A stretch of DNA of 42,924 nucleotides from Streptomyces sp. NRRL F-5122. GTDB taxonomy: Bacteria > Actinomycetota > Actinomycetes > Streptomycetales > Streptomycetaceae. This document shows, piece by piece, positions 34,222 through 42,332 of this stretch. The stretch's first letter is position 1. Every line of letters starts with the position of its first letter. Below the pieces are notes generated by a model, which searched no databases, had not been told where the DNA came from, and saw only the letters and a list, made by a program, of their open reading frames with translations. Made by a program: the position numbers and the translations under genes. Location: assembly GCF_001507435.1 (NCBI RefSeq), contig NZ_LMWH01000260.1, forward strand, positions 1-42,924. The letters are read 5' to 3'.

Positions 34222-34647
34222 TCAGCTTTCCGCGAGCAGGTTCGCCAGTTCGGTGTCCCATTCGATGCACCTGGACTCGGCGCCCTGTGGCACCAGAGTC
34301 TCCGTGTTCTGCAGGAACGTCTTGAGGTCCTGCACTGGAACCTCGAGCATGGCGGTGCCCGCGGAAGACCTGAGGGCGATGTACATCGCTTGGTCACCAT
34401 GGCCGACGGCCGACCAGATCCGGACGTCTCCCTCGCCTGCGCAGCCCTTCAGGCCATCGGCCAGAAGGTCACGCCCCAGGACCCATTCAACTGCCTCGTC
34501 GTCGCTGTCAGCGGTGAAAAAGGCGGCATGGACGACATAGGGATCACTGGGCTCGTACCGCAGACGCATGCGCATGGACAGCGAATAGCTGCGCTCGATG
34601 ATGAGCTGCACAGCCACCCCCTGTACCACGGTCTTCAATGACTCCAT
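34222..34647 (-). CDS. SsgA-like sporulation and cell division regulator (SALP)
   Basis: The 141-residue protein fits the SsgA/SsgB family: a bell-shaped trimer fold read from LRYEPSDPYVVHAAFFTADS, then VEWVLGRDLLADGLKGCAGE, GDVRIWSAVGHGDQAMYIAL and the C-terminal WDTELANLLAES. ATG at 34647 follows GGAGTGAAAGTCA. Family members are found only in sporulating actinomycetes and steer septum placement (SsgB recruits FtsZ), peptidoglycan growth or spore maturation. Which SALP this is cannot be said; the position in an accessory region near an IS605-type element suggests a lineage-specific extra copy. This gene supports assignment of the window to Streptomyces or a relative. Confidence 0.9.
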   Translation of the reverse strand: MESLKTVVQGVAVQLIIERSYSLSMRMRLRYEPSDPYVVHAAFFTADSDDEAVEWVLGRDLLADGLKGCAGEGDVRIWSAVGHGDQAMYIALRSSAGTAMLEVPVQDLKTFLQNTETLVPQGAESRCIEWDTELANLLAES

Positions 34648-34963
34648 TGACTTTCACTCCAAGACGCCTTTGTGCCACGCCGCCGGACCACCGTTGGGTC
34701 AGCAGCGAACATCGAAGAGAGAGGCGTTATAACAGGGCCCGAACGCCGGCCGGGTAGCGGATTCGTGGCGTCGCGGCAGCTGGGCGGCGCAAGCCTGCGA
34801 CACACGGTGGGCGTCCGCAGGCAGGGGGGAGGCAGGCCCTCAGGCGGCCGCCGGATCATCGGTCAGGGACCGGAGATCCTTGGACCAGTGGTCGCCTCCC
34901 TGCTGCCGGCAGGCATCACGGCGATGCGCACAGCCTGGGCCCAGGGGTACAAGCGGCCCTGCC
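34648..34963. other. Intergenic region before the SsgA-like gene
   Basis: No gene is recognised in these 316 bases between the stop of the small secreted protein and the start of the SsgA-like gene. Open frames here are short or lack coding bias. The SsgA-like promoter should lie in the first 100 bases, but no clear -35/-10 pair is visible. Confidence 0.5.
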
Positions 34964-35344
34964 TCACCGGTCGTAGTGGTTCCGGTCCTGGCCGTCGTGC
35001 TCGTAGCGGTTCCAGTCGTGCCGGTACGACACGTCCGACTTCCAGCCGCATTCCTTGTCGTCCCAGCGGTAGAAGTGACTGTTGCGGCGGTACCGGTCCG
35101 AATCGGTGACGCAGTCATCGTGATGCCAGCCGCGGATCCGGTCCCAGGAGTAGCCCTCCTCGAGCAGGTAGCCGACGCCGTGATCCCAGCGGTAGTCACT
35201 GGCCTTGACGCTGACGGCCGGGCGCTGGGCGTGCGCGGACTCAGGGGTCGCGGCCGAGGCGGCGCCCCCGGCACCAAGAACGGCAACACCCGCGACCACC
35301 GCGGAGCAAGCAGCTGCAGAGATGCGCTTCGTGAGCTTCTTCAT
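34964..35344 (-). CDS. Small secreted Trp/Tyr/Asp/Arg-rich protein (126 aa)
   Basis: ATG at 35344 is preceded by GGAGGAAAGATC. The N-terminus MKKLTKRISAAACSAVVAG, then VAVLGAGGAASA is a Sec signal peptide with an A-x-A site. The mature part, about 95 residues, is unusually rich in W, Y, D, R and H: YRWDHGVGYLLEEGYSWDRI, RGWHHDDCVTDSDRY, FYRWDDKECGWKSD and YRHDWNRYEHDGQD. The only two cysteines could form one disulfide. The pattern YxWD recurs several times. No family is recognised. Its promoter carries two copies of the operator that controls the P450 gene, including a 27-bp perfect palindrome, so it probably belongs to the same regulon and acts outside the cell. Confidence 0.75.
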   Translation of the reverse strand: MKKLTKRISAAACSAVVAGVAVLGAGGAASAATPESAHAQRPAVSVKASDYRWDHGVGYLLEEGYSWDRIRGWHHDDCVTDSDRYRRNSHFYRWDDKECGWKSDVSYRHDWNRYEHDGQDRNHYDR

Positions 35345-35428
35345 GATCTTTCCTCCCGGAACCGGTGCGATCTGCACCATCGGCTGCTTGTAACAGGCGG
35401 TGTGATGCGCCTGGAACTGTCTGAGTGA

Positions 35429-35455
35429 GCGGTTCCATACGCCGTATGGAACCGC
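35429..35455. promoter_or_regulatory. 27-bp perfect palindrome, operator copy 5
   Basis: The core CATACGCCGTATG (35436-35448) is extended by matching flanks on both sides, giving arms of 13 bases around a central C. It lies downstream of the presumed promoter of the secreted protein gene, in its leader. It is the most symmetrical member of the operator family and probably the strongest binding site. Confidence 0.75.
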
Positions 35456-35462
35456 CTTTCCA

Positions 35463-35492
35463 GTAGTAACATACGGCGTATGGAAATGTCGA
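35463..35492 (-). promoter_or_regulatory. Probable promoter of the secreted protein gene with operator copy 6
   Basis: On the minus strand TCGACA (35487-35492) and TACTAC (35463-35468) are 18 bases apart and enclose CATACGGCGTATG (35470-35482). About 33 bases here are nearly identical to the P450 promoter at 29907-29939, beyond the operator core itself. Confidence 0.55.
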
Positions 35493-35499
35493 GGGCGCC

Positions 35500-36196
35500 T
35501 CGCTGAAAGGTCCCCGGGGGACGCATCGGCGGCTTCGACACCGCCCCGGCGGCCGTCCGTGGGAAGGTGGCCCGCGCGACCGGCTGCGACCGGAAGAACA
35601 CTGCACCGGGACTATCCAGACGGCCCCGTGCGTCCCCGCTCCGTCGGCACGCATCCGCCGGCCGGCTCGAGGTCCTCGCCGAGACCAGCCACAGCATCAG
35701 CAGGCCTCGTCGCCGACACACAGCGAGATCCGTCGGAATCTGGCGCGCCAAAAGCACCATCTCGGCGGTGGGCTCGGTTCTCGGTTGTGGTCAGTAGGGC
35801 GACTCGGCGGGACAGGCCTGTCCAGAGGAAGGGCTCGCCGAACCAGAGGGACTTACACGGTTCGTCGCACATCCGGCGTACTTCATCTCGGTCAGGCCGC
35901 AGAAGATCCGGTGGACCTCGCCGAGGAGCGCGGTGGCAATCCGCGCAAACGACACGTCCTCTGCCTTCGTCCGCACGCCGGATGCGTCCCTGCGGCTCAT
36001 GCAGGCGGCACCGCGGACCTTGCCAGGCTGCCGTTCATCGCGGGATACGAGGCCACGTCGACCTGATCACCAATGAAGCCACGCACCGCGGCGGGCAAGA
36101 GTGGCGGGTTCCTGGTGGCGCCTTATCCAGGCACAGGAAGCGGTGCGCAGTCGGCACCGGCAGGCCGGTGCGCACGGTAGGACAGTGGGGCCCTCT
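35500..36196. other. Long region without a convincing gene
   Basis: About 700 bases hold no recognisable product. The best candidate is a minus-strand frame 35791-36000 (70 codons, starting MSRRDASGVRTKAEDVSFAR), whose first 40 codons have good third-position GC, but it has no clear ribosome site and no family likeness. The region may be gene debris left between the operator pair and the second TetR gene. Confidence 0.4.
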
Positions 36197-36826
36197 TCAG
36201 GCTGCAGCGGGAAGGGGGCGCCGGGCGAGGTCACGGGCCTCATCCAGGGAGAGACCGAGCATGTGCAGGAGTAGCTCAGCCATTTTTCCTGCCGCGTGGA
36301 CGCGGTCGGCCTCGGGCCGGTTAAGCCATAGCTCCAAGAGCGCCAGCAGGCCGCCGTTCAGTACGGTGAGGGCGACGACGGGGTCGAGCACGGTGAAGCG
36401 GCCCGTGGCCATGCCCTGCTCCATGTCACGTTTCGCACGCGGAGCCAGTCCGTGGCCGGCACATATGCGGCCGAGCTGGCTGTGGCACAGGATCCGCATG
36501 ATCTCCGGGTGCGACTCAGCCATGTGTGCGCTGAGCCGCACGCCCCCGGCAAGGCGCTCGGCGGGATCGCTGATGCCGTGCAGGCGTTTGTCGATGGCTT
36601 GGGCGTACTCCTCCAGTGCATCGGCCACGGCCGCATCGAAGAGGTCCGGCTTGCACGTGAAGTGGTTGTAGAAGGAGCCGAAGCCCACGTCCGCGCGTTC
36701 CGCGATGGCCCGAATGCTGGCGCTCGTGTCGCCGGACTCGGCCAGGATCGTCCGCGCGGCGCGGACGAGCGCCTGCCGGGTCTCGGCCCGACGGCGTTCG
36801 AATCGGTTCCTGGGTGAGGCTGACAT
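36197..36826 (-). CDS. TetR family regulator, paralogue 2
   Basis: The ATG at 36826 lies six bases after AGGAGG; a GTG two codons upstream (36832) would overlap the ribosome site. The 209-residue protein is a close paralogue of the regulator at 18390-19025: NRFERRRAETRQALVRAART, then ILAESGDTSASIRAIAERAD and VGFGSFYNHFTCKPDLFDAA differ at only a few positions over the DNA-binding domain, while the effector region (RLSAHMAESHPEIMRILCHS, then GLAPRAKRDMEQGMATGRFT) has diverged more. Three TGAT-N6-ATCA sites lie upstream. It should therefore bind the same DNA motif as paralogue 1 while answering to another effector. No enzyme gene is directly associated with it. Confidence 0.92.
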   Translation of the reverse strand: MSASPRNRFERRRAETRQALVRAARTILAESGDTSASIRAIAERADVGFGSFYNHFTCKPDLFDAAVADALEEYAQAIDKRLHGISDPAERLAGGVRLSAHMAESHPEIMRILCHSQLGRICAGHGLAPRAKRDMEQGMATGRFTVLDPVVALTVLNGGLLALLELWLNRPEADRVHAAGKMAELLLHMLGLSLDEARDLARRPLPAAA

Positions 36827-36855
36827 CGGCACCCTCCTGACAAGAGCACCACTTC

Positions 36856-36869
36856 TGATGCATTCATCA
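36856..36869. promoter_or_regulatory. Operator site TGAT-N6-ATCA upstream of TetR paralogue 2
   Basis: TGATGCATTCATCA, 30 bases before the TetR start codon, fits autoregulation. The half-sites are the same as at 18336-18349. Confidence 0.6.
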
Positions 36870-36968
36870 TTTCACTGAAGGACTCGACTGTCCACCATGG
36901 GGCGCCACCGGAATCCCGCCCCCCACTCTGCGCATGGGCGCCGCCACACCCTGCCATCCGGAGCAGTC

Positions 36969-36992
36969 AAACCTGATGAAACAATCAGGTTT
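36969..36992. promoter_or_regulatory. Perfect 9+9 inverted repeat containing TGAT-N6-ATCA
   Basis: AAACCTGAT and ATCAGGTTT are perfect inverted arms separated by six bases. It has the same half-sites and spacing as the other sites of this family with extra outer symmetry, and is probably the best binding site of the set. Confidence 0.65.
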
Positions 36993-37021
36993 GGGGGTAT
37001 TGACGACAAAGCCATCGCATC

Positions 37022-37035
37022 TGATAATTTCATCA
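37022..37035. promoter_or_regulatory. Operator site TGAT-N6-ATCA, near-copy of 18336-18349
   Basis: TGATAATTTCATCA differs from the site at 18336-18349 by a single base. It is followed four bases later by an ATG (37039) that opens only a short, uncharacteristic frame, so the gene it once controlled may be gone or may be the phosphatase operon starting at 37245. Confidence 0.6.
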
Positions 37036-37244
37036 AACATGGACAAAACGTCGGTGAATGCGCGCCCCGTAAGCCGCTCAACCGGCGACGAGGGCGTTCG
37101 CAACGCTCGCCCGGGGCGGCCCCGGTCCTACCCGAGGGTTCCTCAGCCCCCTGGCCTTCACCGTCCAACCACGGCTACAGATCGGGCCGCCGCGCCCCCA
37201 GGCCGACGCTTTGTCGCCCCCGCACCGATGGGATCAACACCGCG

Positions 37245-39800
37245 ATGACGAAAACCGACCACATGCCGCTCGCTGAGCCTGTGAGCTCCAGCGAGATACC
37301 CGACGCGGCGATAGCGATGATCGATGCCGAGGGGACGGTGGTGGCGTGGACGCAGGACGCTCAGCGGCTTGTCGGGCACTCGGCCGGGGAGATGGTGGGC
37401 CGGTCCGCCCTCCAGGCGCTGCCGCGCCGTGAGGACGCCTTGAGTGCAGCGGCGGCCTTCGAGCAGTGCCGTGCCCAGGGTGGCTGGTCCGGCACCGTGG
37501 CGGTCCGCCACCGCGACGGCCGCACACTCACCATGACGCTGCGGGTCTCGCTGCTGTGGGGACAGGGCGCCGCCACCCGGTGGCTGGTGTCCGGGACCGA
37601 CATAGGCGCGCTCTCCTCGGGAACGGCGGACGGATCGGTACGCGAGTCGCTGCTCTCCCACGCACCGATCGGCATCGTCGTTCGTGACCTGCAACTGCGC
37701 TGCGCATGGGCGAACGACGCCATGGAGAGCCACGACGGAATCCCTCATGACCGACGGTTCGGGCGCCGCCTGAAGGATTCGCTGCCCGGTTTCGAAGCCG
37801 AAGCGCTCGAGGTGGTGATGCGGCAGGTACTGGAGAGCGGCACCACCATGGTCCACGAGTACCGGGCGTGGCCACCGGCCGATCGGCGCCGGGAGCACGT
37901 GTTCTCGGCCTCGTTCTTCTGCCTTCAGGACGCGGACGCCAAGCCGCTGGGGGTGTGTTCCCTGAGCGTGGATGTCACCGGCAACCGGCGGGCGCGCGAG
38001 CGCCTGGCCATCCTCAGCGAAGCCAGCACGCGCATCGGCAGCACCCTCGACGTCATGCAGACCGGGCAGGAACTGGCCGAGCTCGCCGTGCCCCTGCTGG
38101 CCGACCACGCCCTCGTCGATCTGGTGGAGTCGGTCTCCTTGGGCGTGGAGCCCTCGGCACGGATCGGCACGACGAACGGCCGCCTGCCGCTGCTGCGCCG
38201 TGCCGGTCTAGCCTCCATCGACCCGGATATCCCGGAGTTGCCGTGGGTGCGCGAAGAGGTGATCCACCCCCACCCGAACTCGCCGTTCGCCGCCGTCCTG
38301 CGCATGGGCCGCTCTCACCTGGAACCGGTGCTGGACACCCATGCCGGCCCGTGGGTCGACCACGACCCGGTGCGGGCACAGAGGGTACGCGACAGCGGAA
38401 TCCACTCGCTCATGGTCGTGCCCATCCGTGCGCGGCACTGCGTGCTGGGACTGGCGCTGTTCGGCCGCTCCGAGGAACAAAAGCCGTTCCAGGAGGACGA
38501 CCTGCTCCTCGCCGAGGAACTCGTCACCCGGGCCGCGCTCTGCCTGGACAACGCCCTCCAGTACGCGCGTGAGCGCACCGCGGCCCTCACGCTGCAACGC
38601 GACCTGCTCCCCCACAGGGTGCAGGGCGGTGCCGCCGTCGAGGTGGCCTCGCGCTATGTGCCGGCCGATATGGATTACGGCGTGGGGGGTGACTGGTTCG
38701 ACGTGATCGAGCTGTCCGGCGCCCGGGTGGCCCTCGTCGTCGGCGATGTCGTTGGGCATGGCATCAACGCCGCGGCAGCGATGGGACGGCTGCGCACCGC
38801 CGTCCGCACGCTCGCGGACATGGATCTGCCTCCCCATGAACTGCTGGCGCACCTCGATGACACGGTCCGGCGGCTGGGCGAGGAAGACGCCGACGATCCG
38901 GACCAGATCCCCGCGGTGGTAGGCGCCACCTGCCTGTATGCCGTCTATGACCCGGTCACCCGACGGTGCACGATGGCGCGGGCCGGGCACCCCCCGCCCG
39001 CGATCATCGACCCGCAGGGGCACGTCGTCTTCCCCGACCTGCCCGCCGGAACCCCCCTCGGCCTCGGCCTCGGGCTGATCCCCTTCGAGTCCGTGGAACT
39101 GGAACTGCCCGAGGGAAGCCTGCTCGCGCTCTACACCGACGGTCTGGTCGAGTCCCGCGACGACGACATCGACGTCGGCCTCCACCGCTTGGGCGCCACC
39201 CTGGCACAGCCCGGCTCATCCCTGGAGAACCTGTGCTCGCAGGTGATCGAGACCCTGCCGACTCAGGCACCGGTCGATGACGTCACGTTGCTCCTTGCGC
39301 GGACCCGCGCGCTCCAACCGGCCCAGGTCGCCTCGTGGGAGCTGCCGAGTGAGCCGGCCGCGGTCTGTACCGCCAGACAGGCGGCTGCCTGTCAGCTCAG
39401 CGCATGGGGGCTTGAGCGTCTCGTGCCCACTGTGGAGCTGATCGTCAGTGAACTGGTCACCAACGCCATCCGCTACGGCCAGGGACCGAACCGCCTACGG
39501 CTCATCCAGCACCAGGTTTTGACGTGCGAGGTCTTCGATACCGACACCAGCCACCCGCGCCCCCGCCATCCCCGAATCCTCGACGAGAACGGCCGCGGTC
39601 TATTCCTCGTCGCTCAGCTGTCCCGCAGGTGGGGCTCCCGCTCCGCGACGGATGGCAAGGTCGTCTGGGCCGAACAAGACCTGCCCGCCACGGCCGTTGC
39701 GGGATGCGCTGCCATCCCCGGCGACGACTGCTTCATAAGCACCGAACCGAAGGCGCCGCCAACGTCGCCGCAGGCGCACGAAGGGAAGTGCAAAAAATGA
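37245..39800 (+). CDS. PAS-PAS-GAF-SpoIIE phosphatase with C-terminal ATPase domain (1)
   Basis: ATG at 37245 (weak ribosome site) gives 851 residues; the open frame upstream has no coding character. Domains in order: PAS at about 10-115 (IAMIDAEGTVVAWTQDAQRL), a second PAS at about 133-245 (APIGIVVRDLQLRCAWANDA), GAF at about 265-420 (HSLMVVPIRARHCVLGLALF), SpoIIE/PP2C phosphatase at about 440-680 with metal-binding acids in GVGGDWFDVI, VVGDVVGHGINAAAAMG and DDVTLLLART, and an RsbW-like ATPase at about 700-815 (ELIVSELVTNAIRYGQG, DENGRGLFLVAQLSRRWG). Such proteins dephosphorylate anti-sigma-factor antagonists and can bind anti-sigma partners, linking a sensed signal to sigma factors. Its stop overlaps the start of a second, similar gene. 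Confidence 0.9.
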   Translation: MTKTDHMPLAEPVSSSEIPDAAIAMIDAEGTVVAWTQDAQRLVGHSAGEMVGRSALQALPRREDALSAAAAFEQCRAQGGWSGTVAVRHRDGRTLTMTLRVSLLWGQGAATRWLVSGTDIGALSSGTADGSVRESLLSHAPIGIVVRDLQLRCAWANDAMESHDGIPHDRRFGRRLKDSLPGFEAEALEVVMRQVLESGTTMVHEYRAWPPADRRREHVFSASFFCLQDADAKPLGVCSLSVDVTGNRRARERLAILSEASTRIGSTLDVMQTGQELAELAVPLLADHALVDLVESVSLGVEPSARIGTTNGRLPLLRRAGLASIDPDIPELPWVREEVIHPHPNSPFAAVLRMGRSHLEPVLDTHAGPWVDHDPVRAQRVRDSGIHSLMVVPIRARHCVLGLALFGRSEEQKPFQEDDLLLAEELVTRAALCLDNALQYARERTAALTLQRDLLPHRVQGGAAVEVASRYVPADMDYGVGGDWFDVIELSGARVALVVGDVVGHGINAAAAMGRLRTAVRTLADMDLPPHELLAHLDDTVRRLGEEDADDPDQIPAVVGATCLYAVYDPVTRRCTMARAGHPPPAIIDPQGHVVFPDLPAGTPLGLGLGLIPFESVELELPEGSLLALYTDGLVESRDDDIDVGLHRLGATLAQPGSSLENLCSQVIETLPTQAPVDDVTLLLARTRALQPAQVASWELPSEPAAVCTARQAAACQLSAWGLERLVPTVELIVSELVTNAIRYGQGPNRLRLIQHQVLTCEVFDTDTSHPRPRHPRILDENGRGLFLVAQLSRRWGSRSATDGKVVWAEQDLPATAVAGCAAIPGDDCFISTEPKAPPTSPQAHEGKCKK

Positions 39801-42241
39801 ACGCATATGCGAACAATGCCCAGTCGATCGAATCTGGTGGCACCGGCAGGGCGTACACCTTCGACGGCCTGGCAGCCGCCATGCTCGACAACCGAGGCTC
39901 GGTGGTGCGATGGAGCAGGGCAGCAGAGGACCTGACGGGGGTTACAGCCGAGGAGGCTTGCGGCCACCCTGTACTGGAACTGGTGGCCGACCTCCCCGAC
40001 GATCTGCCCCGTGCCACGCAGATACCGGCATCCGGTCGGGTACGGCTGCAGCACCGGCGCGGCAACCTCATCGATGTCACTTTCCGGACCCTCAAAGTGG
40101 ACGACTCGGAGGAGTTCCTCGTCCTTGCGGTGCCTACCCACCACGTCGCCGACCACGAGCAGGGCGCAGCGCTCCTGCGTGCGCCGTCCTCCCAGAACCG
40201 GATCACGATCGCTCTGCACGACATGGATCTCACCACCGTGCAAACCAACGCCACGCCGAGCACGATCGACGACCGTCCCGTACAACCCGGCACTCGGCTG
40301 TGCGACGTGCTGTGCACCGAGGACGCCGAGAACCTCGAGGCGGTACTGCGCCAGGTACTCGAGACCGGCGCACCGGTGGTCCGCAGGAACGAACTGGTGA
40401 GTCGGCGGCACGATCCGGCGCGGCGTCACGCCCTGTGTTTGTCCGCCTTCCGTCTGGAAGACGCGCAAGGATGCCCTACAGGGGTCGCAGCACTGTACAT
40501 CGACAGCACTGACGCGCTGCGCACCCGCCGCAATCTGGATCTCGCCCGCGAGGTGGCCGAGCAGGTGGGAAGGTCCCTGGATGTCGTGCGCACCGCGCAG
40601 GACCTTGCGAACGTACTCGCACCCGCGTTCGGGGATCTCACCACAGTCGTCCTTGCGCAGTCCGTGCTCGACGGCGACGAACCACCCAAGCGGTTGGGCG
40701 GCGGAGATCTCCATCTGTGCGCCGCGGCCCTGGCGCCGACCACCGCCGCATGGCCGGCCGGCATCAAGTGCGGCAACCCCGTCCCACCACTGTCCGACCA
40801 CCCCCTCCTGCGCAGCTCCCAACACGGCAAGACCGTCGTCTACGGCCGTGACGACTTCGCCGCCCTGATCGGCGGCCCACACCCGGCCGAGGATTTCCTC
40901 CCGAACGACGCCCACACGGTGATGGTGGCGCCGCTGTACGCCCGCGGCCTCACCCTCGGAAACATAGTGGTCTGGCGCACCGGCCGATCCGACCCGTTCA
41001 GCGAGGACGAGACGGATCTCATGAAGCAGATCGCCTCACGGGGTGCGCTCGCCATCGACAACGCCCGCCGCTACACGCGCGAGCACAGGGCCGCCGTGGC
41101 GCTGCAGCAGCGCCTCCTTCCCCCGGCCACGACCGACACTCCGGCAGCCGAGACCGCCGGCGTCTACCTGCCCGCAGGCGGCGGGGCGGACATCGGCGGC
41201 GACTGGTACGACGCCATCGCTCTGCCCTCTCTGCGGCTGGCCCTTGTCGCCGGAGACGTGGTCGGCCACGGCATGCCCGCAAGTGCCACCATGGGCCGCC
41301 TGCGCGCCGCCATCCAGACGCTCGCCGACCTCGAACTGGAGCCGGACGAGTTGCTCACCCGGATCGCGGACCTGGTCCAGCGTCTGGCGGCCGAAGCCCC
41401 ACCCGGCGACCACGACAGCATCGGCGCCACCTGCCTGTACGCGGTCTACGACCCGGTCACCCAGCGCTGCGCTCTCGCTAGTGCCGGGCACCCTCCCCCC
41501 GTCCTGGTCCGGCCCGACGGAACCGCCGAAACCATCGGGATCTCCCCGGGGCCAACCCTGTCCGTCAGCGGCATGCCGTACGAGACCACCACGATCGACC
41601 TGGAGCCGGGCAGCATCCTCGCCCTCTACACCGACGGCTTGATCGACCGGGGTGACCGCGACATCGACCAAGGCCTGCGGCGCCTGACGGATGCCCTCGC
41701 CGCGTCCTGCCGTCCGGACCGTGCACTGGACGAAACCGGCCGGACCCTCCTCGCCGATCTGGTGGCCCAAGTGCCGCGCGACGATGTGACCCTGCTGCTG
41801 GCCCGCACCCGCGCCATACCGGCGCAGGACACCGCTCACTGGGAGATCCCGGCCGATCCCGCCGCCGTCGCCGAGGCCCGGGAATGGACAACCCGCCAAC
41901 TCGCCACGTGGGGGCTCGACGAACTCCTCTTCACCACCGAACTCATCGTCAGCGAACTGGTGACCAACGCCATCCGCTACGGTCGCCCTCCGTCGGAGCT
42001 GCGTCTGATTCGCCACAACGTTCTGGTCTGCGAAGTCACCGACTCCAGCAGCACCCAACCCCGCCTGCGGCGTGCCCGAACCACCGACGAAGGGGGACGC
42101 GGCCTGTTCCTCGTCGCTCAACTCGCCACGCGCTGGGGCTGCCGCCACGGTCAGAATTGCAAGACGATCTGGTCCGAGCAGCACATCGAGTGTCCCCCTG
42201 ATCGCGCTCAGGGCTCGACGCGATGTTCAGCCGCGCGCTGA
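39797..42241 (+). CDS. PAS-GAF-SpoIIE phosphatase with C-terminal ATPase domain (2)
   Basis: ATG at 39797 overlaps the upstream stop (ATGA), so translation is coupled. The 814-residue protein parallels its neighbour: PAS at about 20-120 (AAMLDNRGSVVRWSRAAEDL), a second PAS-like segment at about 130-250, GAF at about 265-430 (HTVMVAPLYARGLTLGNIVV), SpoIIE phosphatase at about 440-665 (DIGGDWYDAI, VAGDVVGHGMPASATMG, DDVTLLLART), and ATPase at about 690-790 (ELIVSELVTNAIRYGRP, DEGGRGLFLVAQLATRWG). The catalytic and nucleotide-binding residues are kept in both copies. The pair arose by duplication and may integrate two signals through distinct sensor domains. The fragment at 42333-42524 is a third relative of its C-terminus. 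Confidence 0.9.
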   Translation: MNAYANNAQSIESGGTGRAYTFDGLAAAMLDNRGSVVRWSRAAEDLTGVTAEEACGHPVLELVADLPDDLPRATQIPASGRVRLQHRRGNLIDVTFRTLKVDDSEEFLVLAVPTHHVADHEQGAALLRAPSSQNRITIALHDMDLTTVQTNATPSTIDDRPVQPGTRLCDVLCTEDAENLEAVLRQVLETGAPVVRRNELVSRRHDPARRHALCLSAFRLEDAQGCPTGVAALYIDSTDALRTRRNLDLAREVAEQVGRSLDVVRTAQDLANVLAPAFGDLTTVVLAQSVLDGDEPPKRLGGGDLHLCAAALAPTTAAWPAGIKCGNPVPPLSDHPLLRSSQHGKTVVYGRDDFAALIGGPHPAEDFLPNDAHTVMVAPLYARGLTLGNIVVWRTGRSDPFSEDETDLMKQIASRGALAIDNARRYTREHRAAVALQQRLLPPATTDTPAAETAGVYLPAGGGADIGGDWYDAIALPSLRLALVAGDVVGHGMPASATMGRLRAAIQTLADLELEPDELLTRIADLVQRLAAEAPPGDHDSIGATCLYAVYDPVTQRCALASAGHPPPVLVRPDGTAETIGISPGPTLSVSGMPYETTTIDLEPGSILALYTDGLIDRGDRDIDQGLRRLTDALAASCRPDRALDETGRTLLADLVAQVPRDDVTLLLARTRAIPAQDTAHWEIPADPAAVAEAREWTTRQLATWGLDELLFTTELIVSELVTNAIRYGRPPSELRLIRHNVLVCEVTDSSSTQPRLRRARTTDEGGRGLFLVAQLATRWGCRHGQNCKTIWSEQHIECPPDRAQGSTRCSAAR

Positions 42242-42332
42242 CACCCGTTGGCGCGCTGCTTTCGACCGTGCCTCCTCCCTGATCGCTTGTGCCCCTCTCC
42301 AGTTCCTGCAGGGCTCTTGACCATCGTGGAAC

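Noticed and set aside
35559..36671. 370-codon plus-strand frame across the empty region and TetR paralogue 2
   Set aside because: Its second half is antisense to a clear TetR gene and the first half is rich in Arg, Pro and Ser without motifs.
36897..37244. Upstream extension of the first phosphatase to 36897
   Set aside because: It would run through three operator sites and encodes residues without any domain character; PAS similarity starts only after ATG 37245.
37039..37248. Short plus-strand frame starting MDKTSVNARP four bases after an operator
   Set aside because: No ribosome site, mediocre codon bias and a low-complexity Pro/Arg-rich product; kept only as a hint of a lost gene.
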